Origin: Paenibacillus terrigena DSM 21567
GTDB taxonomy: Bacteria > Bacillota > Bacilli > Paenibacillales > Paenibacillaceae
Direction: 5' to 3'
Assembly: GCF_000374845.1 (NCBI RefSeq)
Contig: NZ_KB895413.1
Span: forward strand, 744,001-808,000
DNA length: 64,000 nt
The notes under the pieces were generated by a model. That model saw nothing but the letters and a program-made list of their open reading frames with translations, was not told where the DNA came from and ran no database searches. The first letter of the stretch is position 1; each line of letters begins with the position of its first letter. Positions 1 to 7,868 of this stretch are shown here, one piece after another. Made by a program: the position numbers and the translations under genes.

Positions 1-459
1 CCGAAGAAAACGGCACTTAAGAACGTCTTGATCGGACAATATCATCAAACGCCGCTCTGGCGTATGGCGACGGGGATGGTTCGTTCTGATGATTATATGG
101 GTGCGATGGATACGATTGAGCAAGTAGGGCTGCTAGATAAAGCGAAGCTCAAGATTGAACAATTAAGCGGCGGTGAACGTCAGCGTGTTGCGTTGGCGCG
201 TGCGCTTGTGCATGGGGCGAAAGTTATTCTGGCCGATGAGCCTGTATTAGGTCTCGACCCGAAATCCGTGGATTCAGTCATGCAGCAGCTTCAGAAGTTA
301 TGTCGTGAGCAACGGATTACGGTTATTGCCGTTATTCAACAGGTTGAATTAGCAGAACGTTATGCGAGTCGATTGATAGGACTCTCACAAGGGAAAATTG
401 TCGTCGATGTGAAGGGACGCCGTCTGATGCAGGCGGAGAAAAATAAGATTTTCAATTAA
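1..459 (+). CDS. Phosphonate-type ABC transporter ATP-binding protein (PhnC-like), 3' part
   Basis: The gene enters from the left edge already open, so only the last 152 codons are visible. The signature motif LSGGERQR and the Walker B segment VILADEP followed by the D-loop LDP are present, and the wording around them is that of PhnC/SsuB-like importer ATPases. The Walker A region lies outside the window. The switch (H-loop) position, normally His in PhnC (LHQVD-type), reads IQQVE here, so Gln replaces the catalytic His. A hairpin with a T-run follows 35 bases after the stop, so this is the last gene of its operon. The substrate cannot be read from this fragment; phosphonate is a family-level guess. 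Confidence 0.75.
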   Translation, partial: PKKTALKNVLIGQYHQTPLWRMATGMVRSDDYMGAMDTIEQVGLLDKAKLKIEQLSGGERQRVALARALVHGAKVILADEPVLGLDPKSVDSVMQQLQKLCREQRITVIAVIQQVELAERYASRLIGLSQGKIVVDVKGRRLMQAEKNKIFN

Positions 460-493
460 TATGATTGATAGATGATGATGAATATTTATGTCG

Positions 494-545
494 AAAGAGT
501 GATCGAATTGACGAGCATTGTAATGTCTTTGTCACTCTTTTTTTG
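494..545 (+). terminator. Intrinsic terminator after the ABC ATPase
   Basis: AAAGAGTGA pairs with TCACTCTTT and is followed by a T-run. The loop is long (29 nt), so the stem may be weaker than it looks. Confidence 0.6.
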
Positions 546-612
546 CTGTGCTACTCTATAATTTGAGAAGTGTAGTGATAGAGTAGATTACATAGAATAG
601 GATGAGATCAAT

Positions 613-1581
613 ATGAAAAACAAGACGAAAATTGCGTTAGTAATCATGCTGATCGCGTGTGCCTATGTTATTTTTCAAATGACTGTTTTGGGAGATTCAT
701 CAAAGGTTCAGGTGAAAAGCAATTTAACGGAGGCGCCATCGCCGACCGTAACAACTTCTACGTATAATCCTGGTGAAGCTATGGAGCCTTCTGAGCCTTC
801 GACACCGCAGAAGGATAGCGAGAAGAATAAAGAGGGTTCGAAAGTTCAGCCTCCGCGTTCGAAAGAGGACAAACCCGATACGAAGAAGCCGACGGATAAA
901 TCAGATCAACAGAAAGAATCTGATAAGCCGAAACAACCGGAAATGAAGCAGCCTAACAAAGCGACGAAACCACTTGTCGGTAAAATAGCTTATATAACAT
1001 TTGATGATGGAGCGAGTCCGCATACGATGGGATTACTCGACGTGCTTAAAGAGTATGATGTCGAAGCAACCTTTTTCATGTTAGAACCGAATATGCGCAA
1101 GTACCCGGATGCTGTGAAGCGTCTAGTCAAAGAGGGACATATGCCCGCGATGCATGGCGTATCGCATCAAGTGAAGAAATATTATGCATCCAGGACATCT
1201 GTTGTTAGTGAGATGTCAGCAGGGCAGAAGACAATTCAGAAATTGACAGGAGAAGAGACTTGGCTTATCCGCACGCCGTATGGTAGTGCGCCATATATGA
1301 CGAAAGACTATATGAAGGCTGTCAAAGATGCTGGATTTACACTATGGGATTGGAATGTCGATAGCCTTGACTGGAAATACCGGGATGCACGTTACGTGGA
1401 TACCGTGAAGAAAGAAGTACTGGGACTCGAGAAGAAGAATATTTCGCCTGTTATCCTAATGCATGACCGAAAGGAAACGCTCAAGTACTTACCGCAAGTG
1501 TTGAAATTCTTGAAAGATCGCGGATATCAATTCAAGACGCTAGACGAGACGCTTAAACCGATTCAATTCAGTAAAGGCTAA
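613..1581 (+). CDS. Membrane-anchored polysaccharide deacetylase (NodB domain)
   Basis: This 322-residue protein likely removes acetyl groups from peptidoglycan or another wall glycan outside the membrane. Residues 7-26 form an uncleaved-looking membrane anchor. Residues ~40-120 are a Pro/Lys/Ser-rich linker, probably wall-spanning. The NodB domain follows with all five family motifs: TFDDG, the metal-binding HGVSH, RTPYG, the WDWNVDSLDW segment and the LMHD near the end. The HGVSH form of motif 2 is the one seen in PdaC/xylanase-type deacetylases. It is transcribed alone or with the next gene, which starts 32 nt downstream. A second, lipoprotein-type deacetylase lies at 10374-11261. Exact glycan substrate is not readable. 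Confidence 0.85.
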   Translation: MKNKTKIALVIMLIACAYVIFQMTVLGDSSKVQVKSNLTEAPSPTVTTSTYNPGEAMEPSEPSTPQKDSEKNKEGSKVQPPRSKEDKPDTKKPTDKSDQQKESDKPKQPEMKQPNKATKPLVGKIAYITFDDGASPHTMGLLDVLKEYDVEATFFMLEPNMRKYPDAVKRLVKEGHMPAMHGVSHQVKKYYASRTSVVSEMSAGQKTIQKLTGEETWLIRTPYGSAPYMTKDYMKAVKDAGFTLWDWNVDSLDWKYRDARYVDTVKKEVLGLEKKNISPVILMHDRKETLKYLPQVLKFLKDRGYQFKTLDETLKPIQFSKG

Positions 1582-1613
1582 GGGCAAGGTGAAATAAGGG
1601 AGTGTGATCAAGG

Positions 1614-2894
1614 TTGAAATGTAGGTTGTCCGTTATTCTCCTATTTAGCTGCCTGATGATCGTGCTGAGCGGCTGTGAAATTACGAAGGATCCTCGGGCA
1701 TTAATGAGCATCCCCCGCTTGCCTGAAGATAAGGCAAATCTGTATAGCCTGATTATGGAAGATCTTCCCGAAGGGGGCTCCATCATCCGGCCGACGAATA
1801 TTAATGATACGAGTGCCATTCGAATTACGGATCTTAATCATGATGGGATCAGCGAAGCTGTAGTATTCTATCGAACTCCAGATCAACCGGTTCGAATTCA
1901 TGGCATGATCTGGGAGAATAATGGAGATACATGGCGTAAAAAATTGGATTTCGATGGAGAAGGCTTTGAACTCGATTCCTTTGATCTGGTTGATGTAACC
2001 CATGACGGGACTATCGAGATGATCGTCGGCTATTCAAGTGGTGATACAGAAGTACAGAAAGGCCTTATTGTCTATTCTTACAAAGATAATCAAATGGTTA
2101 AAATGTTGGAAAAATCATATTCCTCGTATGTCATTAATGATTTGAACGGGGATGGAAAGTTCGAGATTAGTCTCTTGAACTTCAAGCAGGGCCAGACAGC
2201 CGAGCTGACTTCGATTCAGTACAATGAAATTACAGGGAAGTTCGAACCGTTAAGTTCACTGAAGTTGGATCCAACCGTCAATACGTATTACAACGTCGTG
2301 ACCGGGAAAGTATCTGAAGATGTGCAAGGGATTGTGCTCGATGCTTCCGTAGGTGCACATTCCGCGTATACGGACGTCATTATAATGAAGGATAATAAGC
2401 TTACAAAGGTGCTCTCATCGGAACAGACATATAAACCTTATGCAACTTATAGCTCCGATGAAGATAAGGACGGTATTCTGGAGATTGCCATGCTGGAGAC
2501 GCCATATGGTTGGGAAGATGAGGGTCTCGCAGGTATTCCATGGTTCATAACATATCATAAATGGGATGGAGATCATGGGCTGAAGTTCGTTCTTGAGCAG
2601 TATCGGGATTTACAAGATCGGTTCTATTTCAATTTCCCGCCGGAATGGCATCATAAAGTAACGATTTCTCGAAGATCCAAATTGGAAGAATACCTCAATT
2701 TCATCAATATCGATACAGGCGAGACGATGGCAGAGATCCGATTCTTCTCGTTATCTGCATGGGAGAAGAACCATACAGGATGGAAAATGCTTGCGAGAAC
2801 CGAAGAGCATATTATTGGCCTTCGCAGCAGTTATGATTTGAGTTCAGGGAAAGGCAATGTTGAACTCACGCCAATTGAAATAACAAAGAGGTGA
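1614..2894 (+). CDS. Lipoprotein with VCBS/FG-GAP-like repeats, linked to a two-component system
   Basis: A 426-residue lipoprotein with a signal peptide and lipobox LSGC at about residue 20. It starts at TTG; an in-frame stop sits just upstream, so no longer start is possible. The body carries several Asp-rich repeats of the form DLNHDG, DVTHDG and DLNGDG, typical of calcium-binding FG-GAP/VCBS beta-propeller blades. Its stop is 6 nt before a response-regulator gene, whose strong Shine-Dalgarno lies inside this junction, so the three genes form one operon. A role as the sensory or effector lipoprotein of that two-component system is inference from the layout. I do not recognise a named family for the whole protein. 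Confidence 0.75.
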   Translation: MKCRLSVILLFSCLMIVLSGCEITKDPRALMSIPRLPEDKANLYSLIMEDLPEGGSIIRPTNINDTSAIRITDLNHDGISEAVVFYRTPDQPVRIHGMIWENNGDTWRKKLDFDGEGFELDSFDLVDVTHDGTIEMIVGYSSGDTEVQKGLIVYSYKDNQMVKMLEKSYSSYVINDLNGDGKFEISLLNFKQGQTAELTSIQYNEITGKFEPLSSLKLDPTVNTYYNVVTGKVSEDVQGIVLDASVGAHSAYTDVIIMKDNKLTKVLSSEQTYKPYATYSSDEDKDGILEIAMLETPYGWEDEGLAGIPWFITYHKWDGDHGLKFVLEQYRDLQDRFYFNFPPEWHHKVTISRRSKLEEYLNFINIDTGETMAEIRFFSLSAWEKNHTGWKMLARTEEHIIGLRSSYDLSSGKGNVELTPIEITKR

Positions 2895-2900
2895 CATTTC

Positions 2901-3602
2901 ATGAGTAAAGTTCTAATTCTTGAAGATGAAGAATCGATTCGCAGTTTTATCGTGATTAACTTAAAACGAAATGGACTAGAGGTTGTTGAAGCGGCGACCG
3001 GAGAAGAAGCGCTTGAGAAATTCAACGCCGACCCGACATTCGATATTGCACTACTCGACGTAATGGTGCCAGGCATTGACGGATTTGAGGTCTGTCGTAA
3101 AATTCGGGAGACGAACGAGCGGATCGGTATTATTTTCTTGACGGCTAAGGTTCAGGAACAGGATAAAGTCTATGCACTCTCCGTTGGTGCTGATGACCAT
3201 GTGAGCAAGCCATTCAGTCCAACAGAACTAATCGCTCGGATTCAATCCTTATTGCGACGGGTCAATGTGCATAGTGAGTCCGGTGCGAAGATTAGCTTCG
3301 AATCAGGACCATTCACACTCGATCTGATCGCCAAACAATTCAAGAAAAATCATCAAATTATCGAGTTGACGCCAACGGAGTTCTCCTTGATTCAATTATT
3401 CCTGGAGCGCGAGGATGTGCCGCTTAGCCGCGATGTCTTGCTGGATCATGTCTGGGGCAAGGATTACATGGGGGATCCCAAAATTGTGGATGTAAATATT
3501 CGAAGATTGCGTCAGAAGCTGGAAGATGACCCGTCCACACCGATGTTCATTGAAACCGTATGGGGTCATGGATACAAGTGGAAGGGAAGCCGACATGTTT
3601 AA
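2901..3602 (+). CDS. OmpR/PhoB-family response regulator
   Basis: A 233-residue DNA-binding response regulator. The receiver domain (1-120) has the acidic pocket at residues 8-10, the phospho-acceptor Asp53 in LLDVMVPG, the Thr of FLTAK and Lys103 in VSKPF. A winged-helix domain fills residues ~130-230, with the family signature VDVNIRRLRQKLE and the closing VWGHGYKW. The Shine-Dalgarno AGAGGTGA precedes ATG. The gene sits between a calcium-repeat lipoprotein and its histidine kinase, overlapping the kinase start by 8 nt, so the three are translated together. The regulon is unknown. Confidence 0.92.
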   Translation: MSKVLILEDEESIRSFIVINLKRNGLEVVEAATGEEALEKFNADPTFDIALLDVMVPGIDGFEVCRKIRETNERIGIIFLTAKVQEQDKVYALSVGADDHVSKPFSPTELIARIQSLLRRVNVHSESGAKISFESGPFTLDLIAKQFKKNHQIIELTPTEFSLIQLFLEREDVPLSRDVLLDHVWGKDYMGDPKIVDVNIRRLRQKLEDDPSTPMFIETVWGHGYKWKGSRHV

Positions 3603-5034
3603 AAAAGGATTGCGGCGATCCGTCGTCATGCATTATTTCATCGTCGTATTCTTGACGATTATGATCGTCGAGGTGATCTTCATGATCTCGATCCAGTCCT
3701 ATTATTACAATACAATATCGAACTACATGTCGAATCATGCGAATCAAGCCACATCGTATTACCAGAAATTCGTTGGTGTGTCCTATGCATCGGAGAATGA
3801 CCCGAATTACTTGCCAGATATTCTAAAAATGTTCAATCTAGAGAATACCGAGCTGCAAGTCTTAAATACGCGGGGAGATGTGCTGATTAGTTCGTCAGGG
3901 TTCCAAGTGGAGAAAGGAATACAGACTTCCGACATCGCGCAAGCAGTCCATGGCAAACAAGAAACATGGATTGGAAGTCAGGTCGGCACGGGCGAGCATG
4001 TGATGGCTGTTTCGACACCGCTTAAGGATCAAGGCCAGACGTTGTATATTCTGAGATACGTGACGTCGCTCGAAGCCATCAACAATAAAATATCGAACAT
4101 TATACTCATTTCAGTCGCTGTGGGCATCGTCGTACTCGCGGTGGTTCTGCTGATCAGCTTTGGTCTTGCGAATTCGATCGTCAAACCGATCAACAACATC
4201 ACGGCGTTCTCTGCGCAGATGGCGAAGGGACGGTTTGATGTGCGAGTCGAAGGGGAGTACAGGTATGAGCTAGGTGAATTAGCCTCATCACTGAACTATA
4301 TGGCTGAAGAAATCGTTCGCAGCGATCAGGTGAAGAATGATTTCGTATCTTCGATTTCCCACGAGCTCCGCACACCGTTGACAGGAATCAAAGGATGGAC
4401 GGAAACGCTCGTATCTGGCAATTTCTCTGATCCTGAAGAGACGAAGCTAGGGATGACGATTATTGCTAAGGAAACAGATCGATTGATTGGGCTTGTTGAA
4501 GAACTGTTGGATTTCTCAAGATTGCAGCAGAAAGAAGTGAAGCTGCATCAAGATCCTGTTGATATAATAGGGCTCCTGACAGAGACGAAGCTTCAAGTTC
4601 GGACCAAAGCGGAACAGAAGCAGGTACGGCTTACGATTAATGTGAGCGGCGTACCGGAACCGATCATTGGTGATTTCAATCGATTGAAGCAAGTATTCTT
4701 AAATATCATCGATAATGCCCTTAAGTTCTCGCATGTCCAATCGAACATCTTCATTCATATCGAATATGAGCCGAAGGAATGTATCGTAACGGTTCGTGAT
4801 ACAGGTATCGGAATTACTCAAGATCACATCACCAAAGTGACGGAGAAGTTCTACCAGGTGAATCCGTTAGGCGGGGGCACAGGACTTGGTCTCGCGATTA
4901 CGAGAGAATTGGTCGAGCAGCATGGAGGGACACTAACCATCACGAGTATTTCGGGGGAAGGGACGTCCGTCATCGTATCTTTGCCGAAATGCGATAAAAT
5001 GCATGAGATCATTCAGGACGAGTCTGATGTGTAA
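3595..5034 (+). CDS. Sensor histidine kinase (two TM segments, HAMP, HisKA, HATPase)
   Basis: A 479-residue membrane kinase. I start it at ATG 3595, which has AAGGGA seven bases upstream; longer in-frame starts lie inside the response-regulator gene. TM1 is about residues 10-32, an extracytoplasmic sensor domain of PAS/Cache size spans ~33-165, TM2 ~168-190 and HAMP ~191-243. The HisKA motif SISHELRTP gives phospho-acceptor His256. The ATPase domain has the N-box (NIIDNALK), DTGIGI and GTGLGL. It should phosphorylate the response regulator encoded immediately upstream. The architecture matches WalK/PhoR-like kinases but without the cytoplasmic PAS of WalK. The signal is unknown. Confidence 0.9.
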   Translation: MFKKGLRRSVVMHYFIVVFLTIMIVEVIFMISIQSYYYNTISNYMSNHANQATSYYQKFVGVSYASENDPNYLPDILKMFNLENTELQVLNTRGDVLISSSGFQVEKGIQTSDIAQAVHGKQETWIGSQVGTGEHVMAVSTPLKDQGQTLYILRYVTSLEAINNKISNIILISVAVGIVVLAVVLLISFGLANSIVKPINNITAFSAQMAKGRFDVRVEGEYRYELGELASSLNYMAEEIVRSDQVKNDFVSSISHELRTPLTGIKGWTETLVSGNFSDPEETKLGMTIIAKETDRLIGLVEELLDFSRLQQKEVKLHQDPVDIIGLLTETKLQVRTKAEQKQVRLTINVSGVPEPIIGDFNRLKQVFLNIIDNALKFSHVQSNIFIHIEYEPKECIVTVRDTGIGITQDHITKVTEKFYQVNPLGGGTGLGLAITRELVEQHGGTLTITSISGEGTSVIVSLPKCDKMHEIIQDESDV

Positions 5035-5075
5035 TCGATAACGTGTAGAAATGAATCATATACCTACCTTATATG

Positions 5076-5112
5076 AAAGGCGATACTTATACTTATAAGT
5101 ATCGCCTTTTTG
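5076..5112 (+). terminator. Strong intrinsic terminator after the two-component operon
   Basis: A 14-bp perfect stem, AAGGCGATACTTAT with ATAAGTATCGCCTT, closed by a 4-base loop and followed by TTTTT. Confidence 0.9.
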
Positions 5113-5130
5113 GCATGATATGGAAATTTC

Positions 5131-5250
5131 GCAACGGCAGTACTCACCTATTTGTCGGGGAAGCTGGGAGTCTCCAATATCACTGCCCGTTGCGTTAGCG
5201 CATGTCTTTGTCGCTGAAGGGCATCCTAAAATGACGAAGATAACCTGATA
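5131..5250. other. Structured intergenic element of unknown function
   Basis: Between the terminator and the next promoter there is no credible gene. The stretch holds an 11-bp inverted repeat (GCAACGGCAGT at 5131-5141 with ACTGCCCGTTGC at 5182-5193, one bulge) that encloses a smaller ACTC/GAGT repeat and is followed by GCGTTAGCGC. Its GC content is visibly higher than its flanks. It could be an orphan regulatory RNA or an interspersed palindromic repeat. I do not recognise a riboswitch class. Confidence 0.35.
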
Positions 5251-5338
5251 AATTCCATCTTTTTGAAAATTGACCAACGTTATATTTGTATTGAATCAGG
5301 AAAACGTTGGATTGCTCGAATTTTGTCGAATATAATGG

Positions 5339-5367
5339 TTGTATATTCATGCATCATAACGTATAAT
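5339..5367 (+). promoter_or_regulatory. Candidate sigmaA promoter for the amino-acid importer
   Basis: TTGTAT and TATAAT separated by exactly 17 bases; the start would lie about 36 bases before the coding start. A second TATAAT at 5331-5336, with TTGGAT 18 bases upstream, is an alternative. Confidence 0.5.
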
Positions 5368-5409
5368 TCTACTTGCGCCATGATAATAAGACATAAGAGG
5401 ATTGATTGA

Positions 5410-6855
5410 ATGAAAAGAATTAACGCATTGCTAGCATGTTTATTAACAATCATGTTGATTGCCGGTTGTAGTGGAGTGAATTCCGATGCGTCTGGACAAT
5501 CAACAAACAGTAAAAAATTGGTACTTGGAACAAGTGCAGATTACCCTCCTTATGAGTTTCATAAGAAAATCAACGGTACGGATGAAATTGTAGGATTTGA
5601 TATTGAGATCGCGAAAGAGCTCGCGAAAGATATGGGTGCAGAACTCGTCATAGAAGATATGAAATTTGACAGTCTGCTGCTCGCGTTAAACTCCGGTAAG
5701 ATTGATATCGCCATGGCGGCCATGAATCCAACGGAAGAACGTAAGAAGAATGTAGACTTTTCAACGATCTACTATACATCGGATCAAGCCGTCTTGGTAC
5801 GTGCTGAAGACAAAGATAAGTATAAGACGATGGATGATTTGATCGGGAAGAGCATTGGGGCTCAGAAGTCGACGATTTATGAAGATATTGCCCGAGCTGT
5901 TCCGAATGCCAAGGTTGATGCGCTGAGTAAAATGTCAGATATCCTTCTTAGCCTTGAATCCAAACGCGTTGATGCCTTAATCGTGGAGCTGCCTGTTGCA
6001 GAATCTTACGAGAAGAACCGTTCAACACTCGCTATTGCAGACGCACGCCCGAAGTCAGAGGATAACGGTTATGCAGTTGCCGTGAAGAAGGGCCGCGAAG
6101 ATCTTGTGAGTCAAATGAATAAGACCATTGATCGCTTGATGAGCGAAGATAAAGTGAAGAAATATGTAACAGATGCAACGAAGCTTGCGGAAGAAGGTGA
6201 TTCCAACATATGGACGATCCTCATGCAGTACAAGTCTACATTCCTTAATGGGGTATGGTGGACGTTACTCTTATCGCTTGTTACCGTTGTCTTCGGCTTC
6301 ATTCTTGGTGTTATTCTAGTTCTAATGCGCCGTTCTCGAATCAAGCTATTCAAGTGGTTGGCTATAGCCTATATTGAGTTTTTACGCGGGACTCCGCTTA
6401 TGGTTCAGTTGTTCATTATTTATTTCGGATTGCCTTCCATTGGCATTGAGTTCCCGAAATTCATTGCAGGTGCGATAGCATTATCCCTCAATAGTGCGGC
6501 ATATCTTGCGGAGATCTTCCGTGCAGGTATTGAGTCTGTTGACAAAGGACAGCTAGAAGCTGCACGTTCACTCGGGATGGGCCAAAGCATGGCGATGCGT
6601 TACATTATTCTCCCGCAAGCTCTGAAGCAAGTGCTTCCGGCGATCGGTAATGAGTTCGTCGTTATTATTAAAGAATCGTCCATTGTCTCCCTGATCGGGA
6701 TTACAGATATTATGTTCCAAGAAGAAGTTGTACGTGGAAGCACTTATGCAGGGTTACCACCGCTTATCATTGCGGCTGTGCTGTACTTCATTCTTACATT
6801 TACGTGCTCTAAGCTACTTGGAGTCGCAGAACGGAGGCTGAAGGCAAGTGATTAA
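5410..6855 (+). CDS. Polar amino-acid ABC transporter, fused substrate-binding protein and permease
   Basis: This 481-residue protein joins two importer parts in one chain. Residues 1-20 are a lipoprotein signal ending in LIAGC with Cys20, so the N-terminus is lipid-anchored outside. Residues ~38-258 are a family 3 (GlnH-type) binding domain with the usual opening [12 protein letters not shown]. Residues ~275-481 are the permease with the EAA loop EAARSLGMG. Such fusions are known for glutamine/arginine-type importers of Firmicutes, for example GlnP of lactic-acid bacteria. The ATPase gene overlaps its end by 8 nt. Glutamine, arginine or cystine are all possible ligands; the sequence does not decide. 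Confidence 0.88.
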   Translation: MKRINALLACLLTIMLIAGCSGVNSDASGQSTNSKKLVLGTSADYPPYEFHKKINGTDEIVGFDIEIAKELAKDMGAELVIEDMKFDSLLLALNSGKIDIAMAAMNPTEERKKNVDFSTIYYTSDQAVLVRAEDKDKYKTMDDLIGKSIGAQKSTIYEDIARAVPNAKVDALSKMSDILLSLESKRVDALIVELPVAESYEKNRSTLAIADARPKSEDNGYAVAVKKGREDLVSQMNKTIDRLMSEDKVKKYVTDATKLAEEGDSNIWTILMQYKSTFLNGVWWTLLLSLVTVVFGFILGVILVLMRRSRIKLFKWLAIAYIEFLRGTPLMVQLFIIYFGLPSIGIEFPKFIAGAIALSLNSAAYLAEIFRAGIESVDKGQLEAARSLGMGQSMAMRYIILPQALKQVLPAIGNEFVVIIKESSIVSLIGITDIMFQEEVVRGSTYAGLPPLIIAAVLYFILTFTCSKLLGVAERRLKASD

Positions 6856-7570
6856 GGTAACAGGCCTGCACAAACATTTCGGTAAGCTCGAAATTCTTAA
6901 AGGTATTGATATGAATATCGAAAAAGGGGAAGTTGTCGTTGTGATCGGTCCAAGTGGATCGGGGAAAAGCACATTTCTACGCTGCCTCAACCTGTTAGAA
7001 ATTCCAACCAAAGGCACGATCCAATTCGAGGGGAATTTGATTACCGATAAATCGCATAACATCAATGCCACGCGTGAGAAAATGGGCATGGTGTTCCAGC
7101 AGTTTAATTTATTCCCTCATATGACTGTGATAGATAATATTACATTGGCGCCGGTCAAAATCTTAAAGATGGATAAAGCATCAGCCGTGAACATTGCTCT
7201 GGATTTGCTGCGGCAAGTGGGGCTCGAAGATAAGAAGAATGCTTATCCTTCGCAATTATCCGGTGGGCAGAAGCAGCGTATTGCGATCGCTCGTGCGCTT
7301 GCTATGCAGCCGCATGTGATGTTGTTCGATGAGCCGACATCAGCGCTTGATCCAGAAATGGTCGGGGAAGTGCTGGATGTCATGAAGTCCCTCGCAGCAC
7401 AAGGGATGACGATGATTATCGTCACGCATGAGATGGGATTTGCCCGCGAAGTCGGTGATCGAATCGTGTTCATGGATGGCGGGAATATTGTCGAGGAAGG
7501 CGATCCGCAGACGGTATTCAGTCATCCGAAGCATCCGCGTACGCAAGAATTTCTTAGCAAAGTACTCTAA
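6848..7570 (+). CDS. glnQ: Polar amino-acid ABC transporter ATP-binding protein
   Basis: A 240-residue ATPase that energises the fused binding protein-permease encoded just upstream. It begins at GTG 6848, inside the end of the permease gene, with GGAGG ten bases upstream. Walker A is GPSGSGKS (34-41), the signature LSGGQKQR, Walker B VMLFDEP, and the H-loop VTHEM; all catalytic residues are present. The length equals that of GlnQ/ArtP/TcyC. The gene symbol is by family only, because the amino-acid specificity resides in the binding domain and is not known. Confidence 0.9.
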   Translation: MIKVTGLHKHFGKLEILKGIDMNIEKGEVVVVIGPSGSGKSTFLRCLNLLEIPTKGTIQFEGNLITDKSHNINATREKMGMVFQQFNLFPHMTVIDNITLAPVKILKMDKASAVNIALDLLRQVGLEDKKNAYPSQLSGGQKQRIAIARALAMQPHVMLFDEPTSALDPEMVGEVLDVMKSLAAQGMTMIIVTHEMGFAREVGDRIVFMDGGNIVEEGDPQTVFSHPKHPRTQEFLSKVL

Positions 7571-7587
7571 TCGAGTCGTTCTTACAA

Positions 7588-7618
7588 TCCTCCGTCCAAG
7601 CAAGGACGGGGGATTTTT
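7588..7618 (+). terminator. Intrinsic terminator after glnQ
   Basis: TCCTCCGTCC and GGACGGGGGA form a stem with a six-base loop, followed by TTTTT. Confidence 0.85.
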
Positions 7619-7681
7619 GTATGTGAACCCAGTGACACAGGTATTTTTATCAATTGTTGGTTAGGGGCCGAAATTTAGGTA

Positions 7682-7709
7682 TTGACAAAAAAAGTTTCCC
7701 TAGTACAAT
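7682..7709 (+). promoter_or_regulatory. Candidate sigmaA promoter of mntH
   Basis: A perfect TTGACA -35 box at 7682-7687 and TACAAT at 7704-7709 with a 16-base spacer. A candidate MntR operator overlaps the spacer and -10 box. Confidence 0.65.
7694..7708 (-). promoter_or_regulatory. Candidate MntR operator 1
   Basis: On the minus strand this reads TTGTACTAGGGAAAC. It matches in length and wording both the second site at 7781-7795 and the B. subtilis-type MntR box (TTTGCnTTAnGGAAAC-like). Its position across the promoter spacer and -10 would block transcription when Mn is plentiful. Confidence 0.55.
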
Positions 7710-7780
7710 TTAATTAGTAGAACATTTATGATTCCTCTGAATAAGATGCATTGAAGTGGCTTTTATTTTTACCCTAAAAG

Positions 7781-7795
7781 TTGCACTAAGGAAAA
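7781..7795 (+). promoter_or_regulatory. Candidate MntR operator 2
   Basis: TTGCACTAAGGAAAA lies about 72 bases downstream of the promoter's -10 box and 73 bases before the mntH start. It is oriented opposite to the first site. The TTGnACTAnGGAAA core is shared by both. Confidence 0.5.
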
Positions 7796-7868
7796 ATATT
7801 TTGTCCAATACACAATTGACATAGACAGGTATGAGGAAAGTACCACCAGTAAGATAGGAGTGATTGTT

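Noticed and set aside
5056-5277. 73-codon minus-strand ORF with several Cys
   Set aside because: It overlaps the perfect terminator stem and the palindromic element, has no ribosome site and no recognisable protein features.
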